Shown here: positions 40,616 through 50,531 of the stretch, one piece after another | Layout: every line of letters starts with the position of its first letter | How positions within the stretch are numbered: the first letter of the stretch is position 1 | Origin: Phycisphaeraceae bacterium | GTDB lineage: Bacteria > Planctomycetota > Phycisphaerae > Phycisphaerales > UBA1924 | Length of the DNA: 64,000 nucleotides | NCBI GenBank assembly: GCA_019636655.1 | Contig: JAHBXB010000006.1 | Coordinates: forward strand, 62,001-126,000 | Direction of reading: 5' to 3' | Translations under genes and position numbers: made by a program | The notes under the pieces: generated by a model | What the model saw: the letters and a program-made list of their open reading frames with translations, nothing else | Database searches by the model: none | What the model was told of the DNA's origin: nothing

Positions 40616-42487
40616 GTGTCACAAGTCCTCGCCATGCCCACCAGCCAGGGAGTCGGACAAGCCCCTGACATGGGACGCGCCGGCGGTGTGACCCTCCTGC
40701 GTTCGCGGTTCACGCCCTCCGTCATCGTGGCTACGGCCCTCGTCGCCCTCGCGTTCGTCGCGCTGTTCAACTCCTGGCTCACGACGCAGATCCGCATCTC
40801 CCTCGCCTACCCCTCCGACTGGGGCCACGCGCTGCTGGTTCCGGTCATCAGCGGCTACATCATCTACCAGCGCCGCGCCGAACTGGCCCGCACACCCGCC
40901 TGCGTGTTCTGGCCCGGTCTCCCGGTGATGCTGCTGGGCATCGCAACCTACCTCTTCTCCCTCGTCGGCGTCCGCAACGACATGATCGCCGGCTGGGCCG
41001 TGATCCTCTCTCTCTTCGGGCTCGTGCTGCTCCTGCTGGGGCCCGCGATGATGCGGCTGCTCATCCTCCCGATTGCCTACCTCGTCTTCGCGGTGTCGAT
41101 CTCCGGCAAGATCATGACCCGCATCACCACCGACCTCCAGTTCGTCGCCTCCGAAGGCGCGTACGCGATGCTCCGCGTCCTCGGGCTCACCGTCGACATT
41201 AAGGGCACGGTGCTGACGATCTACTCCTCCGCCGGCGCCGCGATCCCCCTGAACATCGCCGAGCAGTGCTCGGGCCTGCGCATGCTGGTCGCGTTCGTCG
41301 CGCTGGGAGCGGCCGTGGCGCTGGTCGCCTGCCGCGAGTGGTGGCAACGGGTCGTCATGGTCATCATGGCCGTCCCCGTCGCGCTGTTCATGAACATGAT
41401 GAGGGTCGTCGTCCTCGCCGTCGCTTCGCTGTGGAACCCGCAGTTGGCCGAGGGCGAGGCCCACATGTTCATCGGCACCCTCCTGCTCATCCCCGGGTTC
41501 TTCCTCTACATGCTGATCCTCTGGATCCTGCAGCGATCCGTCACACCGGCGCCGCCATCGCCCGTCCCCGTCGCCAGGTCCGCCCCCAACACCCCGCCCA
41601 CGTGGCGGCTCCTCGCATCGCCGGCGCTGCTGACCGCCGTCATCCTCATGGGCGGCTCCGCGCTCGGGTTCAACACGGCAATGGCCTCGCTGAAGATCTA
41701 CCTCAAGAAGCAGCCGATCTACGCCCCCGGCGATCGCCAGGTCCGCGCCGTGCCCGCCGAGACCGCCTCCTGGAAGCGCATCGGCTCCGACGGCATCGAG
41801 AAGGAAGCCGTCATCGAGACGCTCGGCACCCAGAACTACCTCAACCGCCAGTACATGCCCAAGCCCGGCACCGCGGCCGAGGGCATGCCGATCCTCGATG
41901 TGCACCTCGCCTACTACACCGGCACCGTCGACACCGTTCCCCACGTCCCGGAGCGGTGCCTGGTCGGCGGCGGCATGACGATGGACGGCCAGTCCCGCAC
42001 GCTGCCCCTCCCGCTCGATTCGTCGCGCTGGATCCTCAACCGCGACGTTCCCGATGCCCTCAACGGACGGGTTTACCAGGCCCGCACCGCGGACGATCCC
42101 GCCCTCACCGACCTTCCCAGCCAGCGGATCAACCTCCCCTTCGACGCCAAGGACATCCGCTTCCGCATCACCCCGTTCATGGACCCCGAGTCAGGCCGGA
42201 AGCTGTACGCCGGGTACTTCTTCATCGCCAACGGCGGCACCGTCTCCTCCGCCGAGGGCGTCCGCGAACTGGCGTTTAACCTCACCGATGACTACGCCTA
42301 TTACTTGAAGGTGCAGATCAGCAGTTCCGGCGTCGCCTCCGAAGAGGAACTCGCCGCGGCCGCCGGGAGCCTGCTCTCCGAACTCCTGCCCGAGATCATG
42401 CGGTGTACGCCCGATTGGGTCAGCGTGACCTCCGGGACCTACCCCGACGACAACCCGCGCCGGGCCCTCTCTCCCCCGGACCGCTAG
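40616..42487 (+). CDS. Exosortase fused to EpsI domain
   Basis: A 623-residue polytopic protein. Residues about 30-310 are the exosortase domain with eight or so membrane helices; the catalytic triad of the family is Cys218 ('AEQCSGLRML'), Arg263 ('MNMMRVVV') and His283 ('EAHMFIG'). After a Pro-rich linker and another helix (about 343-362), residues 380-600 form an EpsI-like extracytoplasmic domain ('LDVHLAYYTGTVDTVPHVPERCLVGGGMTM'). Exosortases are transpeptidase-like enzymes that process C-terminal sorting signals and sit in exopolysaccharide loci. GTG 40616 has GAGGAG 10 nt upstream; ATG 40634 is the alternative. No sorted protein is obvious in this window. Confidence 0.9.
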   Translation: MSQVLAMPTSQGVGQAPDMGRAGGVTLLRSRFTPSVIVATALVALAFVALFNSWLTTQIRISLAYPSDWGHALLVPVISGYIIYQRRAELARTPACVFWPGLPVMLLGIATYLFSLVGVRNDMIAGWAVILSLFGLVLLLLGPAMMRLLILPIAYLVFAVSISGKIMTRITTDLQFVASEGAYAMLRVLGLTVDIKGTVLTIYSSAGAAIPLNIAEQCSGLRMLVAFVALGAAVALVACREWWQRVVMVIMAVPVALFMNMMRVVVLAVASLWNPQLAEGEAHMFIGTLLLIPGFFLYMLILWILQRSVTPAPPSPVPVARSAPNTPPTWRLLASPALLTAVILMGGSALGFNTAMASLKIYLKKQPIYAPGDRQVRAVPAETASWKRIGSDGIEKEAVIETLGTQNYLNRQYMPKPGTAAEGMPILDVHLAYYTGTVDTVPHVPERCLVGGGMTMDGQSRTLPLPLDSSRWILNRDVPDALNGRVYQARTADDPALTDLPSQRINLPFDAKDIRFRITPFMDPESGRKLYAGYFFIANGGTVSSAEGVRELAFNLTDDYAYYLKVQISSSGVASEEELAAAAGSLLSELLPEIMRCTPDWVSVTSGTYPDDNPRRALSPPDR

Positions 42488-42541
42488 CCTTCGCCCCCAT
42501 TCTCCGGCTCCGTCGCCGTCCCGCAAGAGGAACACCCGATT

Positions 42542-45500
42542 ATGGCTTCACGCGTCAACAAGAGCTTCGTCATCATCGTCTCGAGCGTGGTCGTCGTGCT
42601 GCTGATCGGCGTGGCCGCCATCGGCGTCCTGTCGCTGAGGAAGAGCAGCGCCCAACTCGCCGCCATCGCCGCGCAGCATGTCGCCGGCGGAAACTACGAA
42701 CTCGCCTGCGAGACCTACGCCCGCGCGGTCAACAAAGATCAGTCCAACCCCGAACTGCTTGAAAAGTGGATCGACTGCCTCGAGCACTTCACCCCCACAT
42801 CACAGCAGACCATCCGCGACAAGTACTACGCCGAGTACGTGCCCGCCCTGCAGACGCTCGCCGAGGTCCAGCGCACGAACGTCGCTGCGCACCGGCGGTT
42901 CCTTGACGAGGCCTTCTCCCCGGCGACCAAGTTCGGCGGCGACCTGGCCGCCTGGGAGGCGCTCCTACGCAAGTCCGAGGACGCCCTCCGCTTCTTTGCC
43001 GATAAGCCCGAGGATGGCGCTGTGCTCCGTCGTTACGCGGGCATGGCGAGGCTGAACGTCATCCGTGCCTCCAAGAGCCCCGACCGAGTCAAACTCGAAC
43101 GCGCCCGCGAAGACCTCACCGCCGCGATCGCCGCTGATCCCGCCGATGCCGACGCCACCATCGCCCTGGCCGATCTCGACATGGTCCGCTACGAGAACGC
43201 CAGGCTTGGCGGCGACGAGGCCGCCGCGGCCGCCGCGCTCGCCGATGCCACCGGCACGCTCGAGACCTTTACGTCCGCACACCCCGACTCGACCAAGGCC
43301 CTGGTCGCGTTGCTCCGGCTCCGCGTCAACTCCAGCGTGCGTGCCCTCCAGCGGGAGGGCAAGTCGACCCGGGACGTGATCTCGCTCCACCGCGACACCA
43401 TCGACCGCGTCATCACATCGATCCGTGAGGCCCCCCCTGCCTCGCTCGACCCCGCCGTCGTCGGCATCGCCGCGCAGTACATCCAGGCCGTGCCCGAACT
43501 CGGTCGCGATGCGGCTGTCGAGGTTCTCACGCAGGCCCTCAAGGGCCACCCCAACGACCCGATCCTGCTCAAGCAGCTCGCCGAGACCGAGGCCCGAGCC
43601 GACCGCCCCGAGGAGGCGATCGCTGCGTTCCAGAAAGTCGTCGACCTGCCGAACAGACCGGTTGGCCTCATGGCCGTCGTTCTCCAATCGATGCGGTCCT
43701 CCGCCGCGGCGAGGCAGATCGAGACGGTGATGCTGCAGATCAAAGGCAATACGCCCCCCGAGGAACGCGAGCAACTGATCGCCCGGGCCAAGAAGTTCCG
43801 CGACGACCTGGCGGCGAAGGCCGGCGAGTCGAGCAAGGAAGTCCGCCTGGCCGACGTGAAACTCAAGTACCTCGCCAACGAACTCGGCGCGGCGCGAGTC
43901 GCCGTGACCGCCTACCTCGATCGCGACGACCCCAACGACGTCCAGGCCCTCGGTCTGCTCGGCGACATCCTTCAGAAGATGAACGTCGGCGGCGAGGCCC
44001 GGAGGGTCTACGAGCGGGTCGTCGAACTCCAGCCCGCGAACGTGCAGGCGCGGCTCTACGTCGCCAACATGGCGGCCCAGGCGGGCGAGTACCCCGTCGC
44101 GATCATGCACCTCCAACAGGTCATGCTGGTCGATCCCTCCAACAAGGAGATCGAGAGACAACTCGCGGTCATCAAGGAAATGCAGCGATACAACCGCGGT
44201 CAGGGCACCACCACGGACAAGGTGCTCATCGTGCTCGACCAAGCCGAGAAAGCCTCGACCGCCGATTCCGATCCCCAGCGAGCCATCGCGATCATCCGCA
44301 AAGGAATCGTTGATCTCGGGCGCGACGACCGCCTGGTCAGCGTGCTGATCCAGTTGCTCGCGATGTCCGGCGATCGCGCCGCCGCCCTCGAGGAGGCCAA
44401 GCTGGCGGTGCAGGCCTCGCCCGACAACCGCGTTTTCAAGTCGATGGAACAGCAACTGAGTTTCACCGACCCGCTCGAGGCGGCGAAGGCGTCCGTGCTC
44501 GCGAGCGACGTCAGCGAGGTGCAGAAGCAGCTCTATCTGGCGTCGATCTACCAGCGGTTCGGAAAGAAGAGCGAGGCCGCCGCCGCACTCGCAGAGGCCA
44601 GGCGGATCGACCCCGAGAACCCCGGCGTGATCGAGCAGTCGTTCAGCGAAGCCCTCGTCGCCGGCGACCTGGACAAGGCCGCGGCGCTCGGCGCCAAGGG
44701 CACTGCCAAGAACATCGACAACGTCGACGGTCTGTCCTACAAGGGCCGTCTCGCGTGGGCCCGCGGCGAGTACCAGGAGGGCGCCGCCGCGTTCCAGCGG
44801 GCCGCCGAAATCGACCGTTTCAACCCGATCGTGTGGCGATTCCTCGGTGACTGCCGCTTCAAGCTCAAGCAGTACGAACAGGCCGCCCAGGCCTACACCC
44901 AGGCGGTGGAGATCCAGCCCAACGAGATGGCGTCCTTCAAGGGCCTCATCATGTCGCGGGTCCTCGCCAATCGGCTTGACGACGCCCTCATGATCGCCCG
45001 CCGTGCTCCCCGTGGGGCCGCGTCTGATGAGGACTTCGCGATGCTCCTGATCGGTCTGGAGACCGAGGCGCCCTCCGGCGACCGCAAGATCGCTATCGAG
45101 AAACGCCGTGAATGGGCCAAGAACCGCCCCGCCGACCGCGAGAACCGGGTGCAGCTCGCCGGTCTGCTGATCGGCCAGAAGGCACTCGACGAGGCCCGCG
45201 CCCAGATCGACCTGCTGAGCAAGGACGGGGCCGGAGTCGACGTCGCCACCCTCGACGCGGCCTGGCAGGCCGCCAAGGGGAACGTCCTGCAGGCCCGCAA
45301 GGTGCTCGAGGACTTCATCGCGACCCAGCCCGCGGGGTCGCTCACCGATGTCCCGTACGTCCGCCTCGCCGCGCTGCTGGCGCAGAACAACCTCGTCGAG
45401 GAGGCCCTCTCCGTCCTCCAGGAGGGAGCCAAGTACCAGGACCCGGTCACGATGAACTGCGACCGCCAGCGCGCCCGCCTGATGATGCTCTCCAACCGCT

Positions 45501-47095
45501 GCGACGACGCCGTGGTCGTGCTCAAGAGCATCCGCGATCGCGCGAAGTCCGATCCCAATGATGAACTGACGCGGGCAATCATCGAATGCCTGCTCAAGAC
45601 CGAGAAGTACGCCGAGGCTGAGTCGGCGATCAACAGCATCGAGTCCGCATCGAAGGACCCCGCGCTGCTGCTGGCCCAGGCCCGGGCCGCCGCCGGCCGC
45701 AACGACATGGCCCGCGCCCGCACGCTGCTCGACCGCGCCGTCGCAGCGGACCCGACGTCACCGGTTCCTTACATCACCCGCGCCGACTTCCTGTCCATGG
45801 ACGCCGAGCGCGCCCAGGACGTCGAGCAGGACCTGCAGGCCGCCATCCGTGTCGACCCCAAGGGCGTCGCCGCGAGAGTCCGGCTCGCACGCTTCTACGC
45901 CTACCGCGGCCAGTGGGACCAGGCGCTCGACCAGTGGCAGCAGGCTGTTGCCGCCGAACCGGACAACGACGGCGTGCGGCTCGATCTGCTCAACACCCTG
46001 ATGGGCCGCGGCAACTTCAAACAGGCCGCCGACCTCGTCTCGCAGGCGATCGCCCGCAAACCCGATTCAGTCCAGTGGCTCGTCTTCTCTTCCGATGTGT
46101 TTATCAAGGCCGGCACGCCCGACCCCGCGATCAAGCACTTGGAGCACGCCTGGGATCTTAACAAGTCGGCCCCGGTCGCCCTCGCGTACGTCGAGGTCCT
46201 CCTCAAGTCCAGCCGCCCCAACCTCCAAAAGGCCCGCGACGTCCTCGCCGCGCCGGAACTGGAGATCGACAAGAGCTTCCCGCTGCTCATGACGCGGGCG
46301 AGGGTCTTCAAGGAGGCGGGCCAGATGCCCCGCGCCGAGGCCGACGCCATGGCCGCCTTCGCGCTCGTGGACCAGTCGGATGCCAACGCCTGCGCCAACT
46401 TCGTCGTCGCGATGCAGGCGCTCCTCCCTACCCCGACGGATCAGGCCCGGATGCTCGCCGCGCTCAAGACCAAGTACACATTCAAGGACTGGTTCGAGTT
46501 CCAGGACTTGAAGCTGCGGGCGGCCTTGCCCGGCGGCCCGACCCCCGAGATCGTCGCGGGATTCGAGCGACTGGCCGAACGCAAGGACCGATTGGACCTC
46601 GCGCTGACCGCCCGGTCGTCGCTGGCCCGCCTGGCCATCACCGCGACGCCGCCCCGCCCCGAGGAGGCCGCGGCCCAGTTCCGCAAGGTTCTCGAGTTGG
46701 CGCCGGACGACCCGGAGACGAACAACAACCTCGCTTACATCCTCTGCGAGGATCTCGGTCGGCCCGAGGAGGCCCTGCCCTACGCCCAGCGAGGCTCCAA
46801 GGCCCGGGTCAACAGCATGAGTTACCTGGATACCCTTGGAACGATCTATCTTCGACTCGGCCGTCTTGCCGAGGCCGAAGAGACATTGCAGCGGGCTTTG
46901 GCAGCCAGCCCGAACATGGTGGAGAAGACGCCCGTATTCCTCCATCTCGGGGAGGTGCAGTTGGCCCAGGGCAATCGCACCGAGGCCAGCAAGTCCGTGC
47001 GCCGACTCGAAGAACTCCTCGCCGGAAACCCGGGTCTTCAGGCCGAATACGGGTCCAAGGTGGACCAACTCAGGCAGAAACTCTCGACGCCCTGA
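42542..47095 (+). CDS. Giant membrane-anchored TPR protein
   Basis: A 1517-residue protein with one N-terminal membrane helix (about 8-31, 'SFVIIVSSVVVVLLIGVAAIGVLSL') and then tetratricopeptide repeats to the end ('QHVAGGNYELACETYARAVNKDQSNPELL', 'YKGRLAWARGEYQEGAAAFQRAAEIDRFNPIVWRFLGDCRFKLKQYEQAAQAYTQAVEIQPNE' style blocks; the last at about 1385-1500). It lies between the exosortase and the co-polymerase, the place taken by TPR proteins (PrsT-like) in exosortase/EPS loci of proteobacteria. It probably scaffolds the synthesis and export machinery in the periplasm. It has far more repeats than the usual roughly 900-residue PrsT. Confidence 0.85.
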   Translation: MASRVNKSFVIIVSSVVVVLLIGVAAIGVLSLRKSSAQLAAIAAQHVAGGNYELACETYARAVNKDQSNPELLEKWIDCLEHFTPTSQQTIRDKYYAEYVPALQTLAEVQRTNVAAHRRFLDEAFSPATKFGGDLAAWEALLRKSEDALRFFADKPEDGAVLRRYAGMARLNVIRASKSPDRVKLERAREDLTAAIAADPADADATIALADLDMVRYENARLGGDEAAAAAALADATGTLETFTSAHPDSTKALVALLRLRVNSSVRALQREGKSTRDVISLHRDTIDRVITSIREAPPASLDPAVVGIAAQYIQAVPELGRDAAVEVLTQALKGHPNDPILLKQLAETEARADRPEEAIAAFQKVVDLPNRPVGLMAVVLQSMRSSAAARQIETVMLQIKGNTPPEEREQLIARAKKFRDDLAAKAGESSKEVRLADVKLKYLANELGAARVAVTAYLDRDDPNDVQALGLLGDILQKMNVGGEARRVYERVVELQPANVQARLYVANMAAQAGEYPVAIMHLQQVMLVDPSNKEIERQLAVIKEMQRYNRGQGTTTDKVLIVLDQAEKASTADSDPQRAIAIIRKGIVDLGRDDRLVSVLIQLLAMSGDRAAALEEAKLAVQASPDNRVFKSMEQQLSFTDPLEAAKASVLASDVSEVQKQLYLASIYQRFGKKSEAAAALAEARRIDPENPGVIEQSFSEALVAGDLDKAAALGAKGTAKNIDNVDGLSYKGRLAWARGEYQEGAAAFQRAAEIDRFNPIVWRFLGDCRFKLKQYEQAAQAYTQAVEIQPNEMASFKGLIMSRVLANRLDDALMIARRAPRGAASDEDFAMLLIGLETEAPSGDRKIAIEKRREWAKNRPADRENRVQLAGLLIGQKALDEARAQIDLLSKDGAGVDVATLDAAWQAAKGNVLQARKVLEDFIATQPAGSLTDVPYVRLAALLAQNNLVEEALSVLQEGAKYQDPVTMNCDRQRARLMMLSNRCDDAVVVLKSIRDRAKSDPNDELTRAIIECLLKTEKYAEAESAINSIESASKDPALLLAQARAAAGRNDMARARTLLDRAVAADPTSPVPYITRADFLSMDAERAQDVEQDLQAAIRVDPKGVAARVRLARFYAYRGQWDQALDQWQQAVAAEPDNDGVRLDLLNTLMGRGNFKQAADLVSQAIARKPDSVQWLVFSSDVFIKAGTPDPAIKHLEHAWDLNKSAPVALAYVEVLLKSSRPNLQKARDVLAAPELEIDKSFPLLMTRARVFKEAGQMPRAEADAMAAFALVDQSDANACANFVVAMQALLPTPTDQARMLAALKTKYTFKDWFEFQDLKLRAALPGGPTPEIVAGFERLAERKDRLDLALTARSSLARLAITATPPRPEEAAAQFRKVLELAPDDPETNNNLAYILCEDLGRPEEALPYAQRGSKARVNSMSYLDTLGTIYLRLGRLAEAEETLQRALAASPNMVEKTPVFLHLGEVQLAQGNRTEASKSVRRLEELLAGNPGLQAEYGSKVDQLRQKLSTP

Positions 47096-47219
47096 CGGCG
47101 TACGTGGGCTTCAGTCGTATCGGATCCCCGCGGGCAGCCAAAGCCGCCGGGTTTATGGGCCGAAACAGACTATGAGGGGCACAGGGCGATTGTTTGCATC
47201 ATGATAGGGAAGTGACTCA

Positions 47220-49427
47220 ATGACTACAGCCACACCACCCAGACCTTCGGTCGCCTCCCCATCGCGCCCCGTACCCGCAGGCCCCGGAGGTTCCCCAGGG
47301 GTCGCCTCGGTCGACCCCATCAAGCTGCTCAAGCAGCACGCGACGTTGCTGACGGTCTGTGTGATCGTCGGTGGGATGATCGGGCTTGCCTTTCACTTCA
47401 CCATGATGGCGACCTGGCCCGTCTACCAGTCCCAGGTGATCTACGAGTGTGCGCTGCCGATCCAGGACATGTCCAAGGTGGATGCGGCCGTCGTGTACAG
47501 CCAGGATGAGATCGATCGCTTCATGGGCACGCAGGCGGCGCTGATGACCTCCGAACTGGTCCTTCAGGCCGCGGCCAAGGACCCTGAGGTCATGGACACC
47601 AAGTGGGCCAAGGGGTTCGTGAACAGCCAGGGCGCCTACCAGTGGAGGGACGCCGCGATCCAGTTGGAAAACCGCCTCTCCGCCCGCGTGAGGCCGATGA
47701 CCATGCTCGTGCAGCTCACCTGCACGTGGAAGAACGCGGCCGAGACCGCGACCCTCGTCAACGCCGTCAACCGCGCGTACCTCGAGGATTTCCAGCGGAG
47801 CACGAGGTCGCAGACCAGCGACCGGCGCGATGCGCTCGGCCGGCGCCTCCAGGATCTCCGTGAAACGATCCAGTCGCTCGCCTCGCAGCGAGAACGGATC
47901 ATCACCGAAACCGGGCTCGATGCAGACGGCCAGCAGATCGGCGGGCAGCACATCGAGCTGCAGCAACTTTCCAGCAAGCGCACCGAGGACGCCGCCAAGG
48001 CCGCGACCCTGCTCTCGCTCCTCGAGGAGTACCGGCAGCGGGTCGGCAATATGGGCGAGGTCCAGTTTCCCGACCGCGTCCGTGACGAGGCGATGAACGA
48101 TGCGCTCGTCAAGAACATGGACAGCGAACTCGCCGATCTCCGCTCCCGCGAGCAGTCCTTTCAGAAGCAGGGGCTCGGCGACAACCACCCGGACGTCAAG
48201 GCGATCCGGACGCTGATCGCGAGCAAGGCCAACCAGCGCGACCGCGCCTTCGAGGACACCCTGCTCCGTCTCTTCAATGGCCTGATGGACTCCACCCGCT
48301 CGAGTTACGAGGCCACGATCAGTTCCGTCAGGGATCTCGATCAGAAGATTGCCGAGTCCAACAAGAAGCGAGAGCAACTCCTTCAGGCCAAGCTCCGTCT
48401 TGAGGTCATCAAGGACCAGATCGAGCGGTACACCGCCAACGTCAACGACGCCGAGAACGCCATCAAGCAGCTCGACGTTATCGGCAACCTCAAGGAGGGC
48501 AACCGCGTCCGCGTCATCCGCAGCGGCCAGACGCCGACAAAGGTCACCTTCCCCAAGCTCTATATCAGCGTCCCCGGCGGGGCCATCCTGCTCCCGCTGC
48601 TCGTCGGCGGCGCCCTGTTCCTCCGCGAGGTCTTCGACCAGCGCGTCCGCGGCCCCGCCGATCTCTCGCTCATCCCTCGCCTCAAGCTGCTCGGCATGAT
48701 CCCCGACGCGGCGGAGGACCCGGCTCGCCCGGCCAACGTCGCCCTCGCCTTCCGCGACTCCCCGCAGAGCGTGGTTACCGAGAGCATCCGCCAGCTCCGC
48801 GCCCCGCTCTCCAAGAAGCTCGAGCAGGCAGGTCACAAGTCCATGCTGGTGATGGCTGGCATGCCCGGTTCCGGTGCCACCACCACCGCGTGCAACCTGG
48901 CTATCGCCAACGCGGCGACCGATATCCGCGTCCTGGTCATCGACGCCAACTTCCGCCGCCCGGGCGTCCACAAGGTCTTCGGACTCCCCGAAGGCCCGGG
49001 GCTCGGCGATGTCCTTGCCAACCAGGCCCAGCTTGCCACCGCCACCCAGTCCACAAACGTTCCGAATCTCTCCGTCCTTGCCGCCGGCACCAGCGCCAAC
49101 CGGGCTCTCCCCGAGCGGCTGGCCACCGACACGATGACCCGCCTGCTCCGCGAGGCGGCCGACTCATACGACCTCGTGCTGGTCGATGCGCCTCCGGCGA
49201 TCGTCTCCGGCGACGGTCTGGTGCTCGCCAACCGCTGCGACGCCGTGTGTCTCGTCGTCCGCGCCCTCGCCGAGAAGCGTGGCCTGGTCGCCCGGCTCCA
49301 GGCCCAGCTCCTGGACTGCCGTGGCGAGTTCCTGGGTGTCATCGTCAACGCCGTCCGCTCCTCAGCCGGCGGCTATTTCAAGAGGAACATCAAGGCCACG
49401 CACGAGTACCAGAACGCCAAGGCTTGA
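47220..49427 (+). CDS. Wzz/BY-kinase-like polysaccharide co-polymerase, Walker A lysine lost
   Basis: A 735-residue inner-membrane protein: N-terminal Wzz domain with a helix at about 40-60 ('ATLLTVCVIVGGMIGLAFHF'), a long periplasmic coiled coil (about 190-420), a second helix at about 446-462 and a cytoplasmic BY-kinase-like ATPase domain. The ATPase keeps Walker A' ('VLVIDANFRRP', Asp575) and Walker B ('LVLVDAPP', Asp656). Its Walker A reads G547-MPGSG-A553-TTT, with Ala in place of the invariant Lys, and no C-terminal tyrosine cluster is present. It is therefore likely a pseudokinase controlling chain length. GGGAAG precedes the ATG by 8 nt. Confidence 0.88.
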   Translation: MTTATPPRPSVASPSRPVPAGPGGSPGVASVDPIKLLKQHATLLTVCVIVGGMIGLAFHFTMMATWPVYQSQVIYECALPIQDMSKVDAAVVYSQDEIDRFMGTQAALMTSELVLQAAAKDPEVMDTKWAKGFVNSQGAYQWRDAAIQLENRLSARVRPMTMLVQLTCTWKNAAETATLVNAVNRAYLEDFQRSTRSQTSDRRDALGRRLQDLRETIQSLASQRERIITETGLDADGQQIGGQHIELQQLSSKRTEDAAKAATLLSLLEEYRQRVGNMGEVQFPDRVRDEAMNDALVKNMDSELADLRSREQSFQKQGLGDNHPDVKAIRTLIASKANQRDRAFEDTLLRLFNGLMDSTRSSYEATISSVRDLDQKIAESNKKREQLLQAKLRLEVIKDQIERYTANVNDAENAIKQLDVIGNLKEGNRVRVIRSGQTPTKVTFPKLYISVPGGAILLPLLVGGALFLREVFDQRVRGPADLSLIPRLKLLGMIPDAAEDPARPANVALAFRDSPQSVVTESIRQLRAPLSKKLEQAGHKSMLVMAGMPGSGATTTACNLAIANAATDIRVLVIDANFRRPGVHKVFGLPEGPGLGDVLANQAQLATATQSTNVPNLSVLAAGTSANRALPERLATDTMTRLLREAADSYDLVLVDAPPAIVSGDGLVLANRCDAVCLVVRALAEKRGLVARLQAQLLDCRGEFLGVIVNAVRSSAGGYFKRNIKATHEYQNAKA

Positions 49428-49466
49428 TCGGTCCCGGCGCCCGGAGGTGCCGGACCGCACCGCGAC

Positions 49467-50531
49467 GTGAGTACCCCCGCGCCCACACCAACGCCACGCC
49501 GCACCCTCGTCACCGGGGGTGCGGGTTTCATTGGCTCCCACCTGACCGAGGCCCTGCTCGCACGGGGCGACCACGTCACAGTGATCGACGACCTCTCAAC
49601 GGGTCGCCGCGAGAACCTGCCACGGTCCCTGCCGGCCGGCCTCCGATTCATCGAGGCCGATCTCGCGGCGGCGCTCCAGGGATTCAGCAACGGCGAAACG
49701 TTCGACGAGATCTACCACCTCGCCGCCGCCGTCGGCGTCCGGCTCATCGTGGATGAGCCCATCAAATCGATCGAGACCAATGTCTTCCAGACCTCGGCGC
49801 TGCTCCAGTTCGCGCTGTCGCACGGCCCGGCTGGTGCCCCGGCCCCGACGCTCATCGCCTCCTCTTCGGAGGTCTACGGCAAGTCCGAGCGGTCCCCGTT
49901 CCACGAGGACGACGACGTCGTCTACGGCGCGACCACCAAGACACGCTGGTCCTACGCCTGCTCCAAGGCCATCGACGAGTACCTCGCCCTGGCCCACCAT
50001 GCCCGGCACGGACTCGGCGCGGTCGTCGTTCGCTTTTTCAATACCGTCGGGCCCAGACAGGTCGGGTCGTACGGCATGGTGCTGCCGAACTTCGTGGCCA
50101 GCGCCATCCGCGGCGAGCCGCTGACGATTCATGGCGACGGGCACCAGACGCGGTGCTTCTGCGACGTGCGCGATGTCGCCGGCGCGCTGCCGCGGCTGGT
50201 CGGCAACCGCGGCTGTCACGGTCGGGTGCTCAATCTTGGATCCGATGCGCCGATCTCGATGAACCGCTTGGCCGACTTGGTCATCCACACGCTCGGTTCC
50301 TCGTCTCATACCGTTCACGTTCCGTACGAGATCGCCTACTCGCCGGGCTTTGAGGACCTCCGCCAGCGGCGGCCCGACCTCACCCGGCTGCGCGAGGCGA
50401 TCGGCTTTGCTCCGACTCGAACGCTGGAGCAGACAATTGTCGATATCGCACACACCCTCGGGTGGTTGCCCGCGGGCGGTGCGTCCGTGACTACGGTCAC
50501 GGGAACAAGAGCTCGTGGGCCAATGCCGTGA
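49467..50531 (+). CDS. NAD-dependent sugar epimerase/dehydratase (extended SDR)
   Basis: A 354-residue nucleotide-sugar enzyme with the NAD motif 'VTGGAGFIGSHLTEALLARGDHV', Asp in 'VIDDLSTG', the active site Ser-Ser-Glu ('SSSEVYGKS') and Tyr-x3-Lys ('YACSKA'), and 'VVRFFNTVGPRQ' plus 'GMVLPNFV' downstream. The pattern is that of UDP-glucose 4-epimerase/UDP-glucuronate decarboxylase-like enzymes; the exact sugar cannot be told. It starts at a GTG with no strong ribosome site, 39 nt after the co-polymerase, and its stop overlaps the start of the next gene. Confidence 0.88.
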   Translation: MSTPAPTPTPRRTLVTGGAGFIGSHLTEALLARGDHVTVIDDLSTGRRENLPRSLPAGLRFIEADLAAALQGFSNGETFDEIYHLAAAVGVRLIVDEPIKSIETNVFQTSALLQFALSHGPAGAPAPTLIASSSEVYGKSERSPFHEDDDVVYGATTKTRWSYACSKAIDEYLALAHHARHGLGAVVVRFFNTVGPRQVGSYGMVLPNFVASAIRGEPLTIHGDGHQTRCFCDVRDVAGALPRLVGNRGCHGRVLNLGSDAPISMNRLADLVIHTLGSSSHTVHVPYEIAYSPGFEDLRQRRPDLTRLREAIGFAPTRTLEQTIVDIAHTLGWLPAGGASVTTVTGTRARGPMP

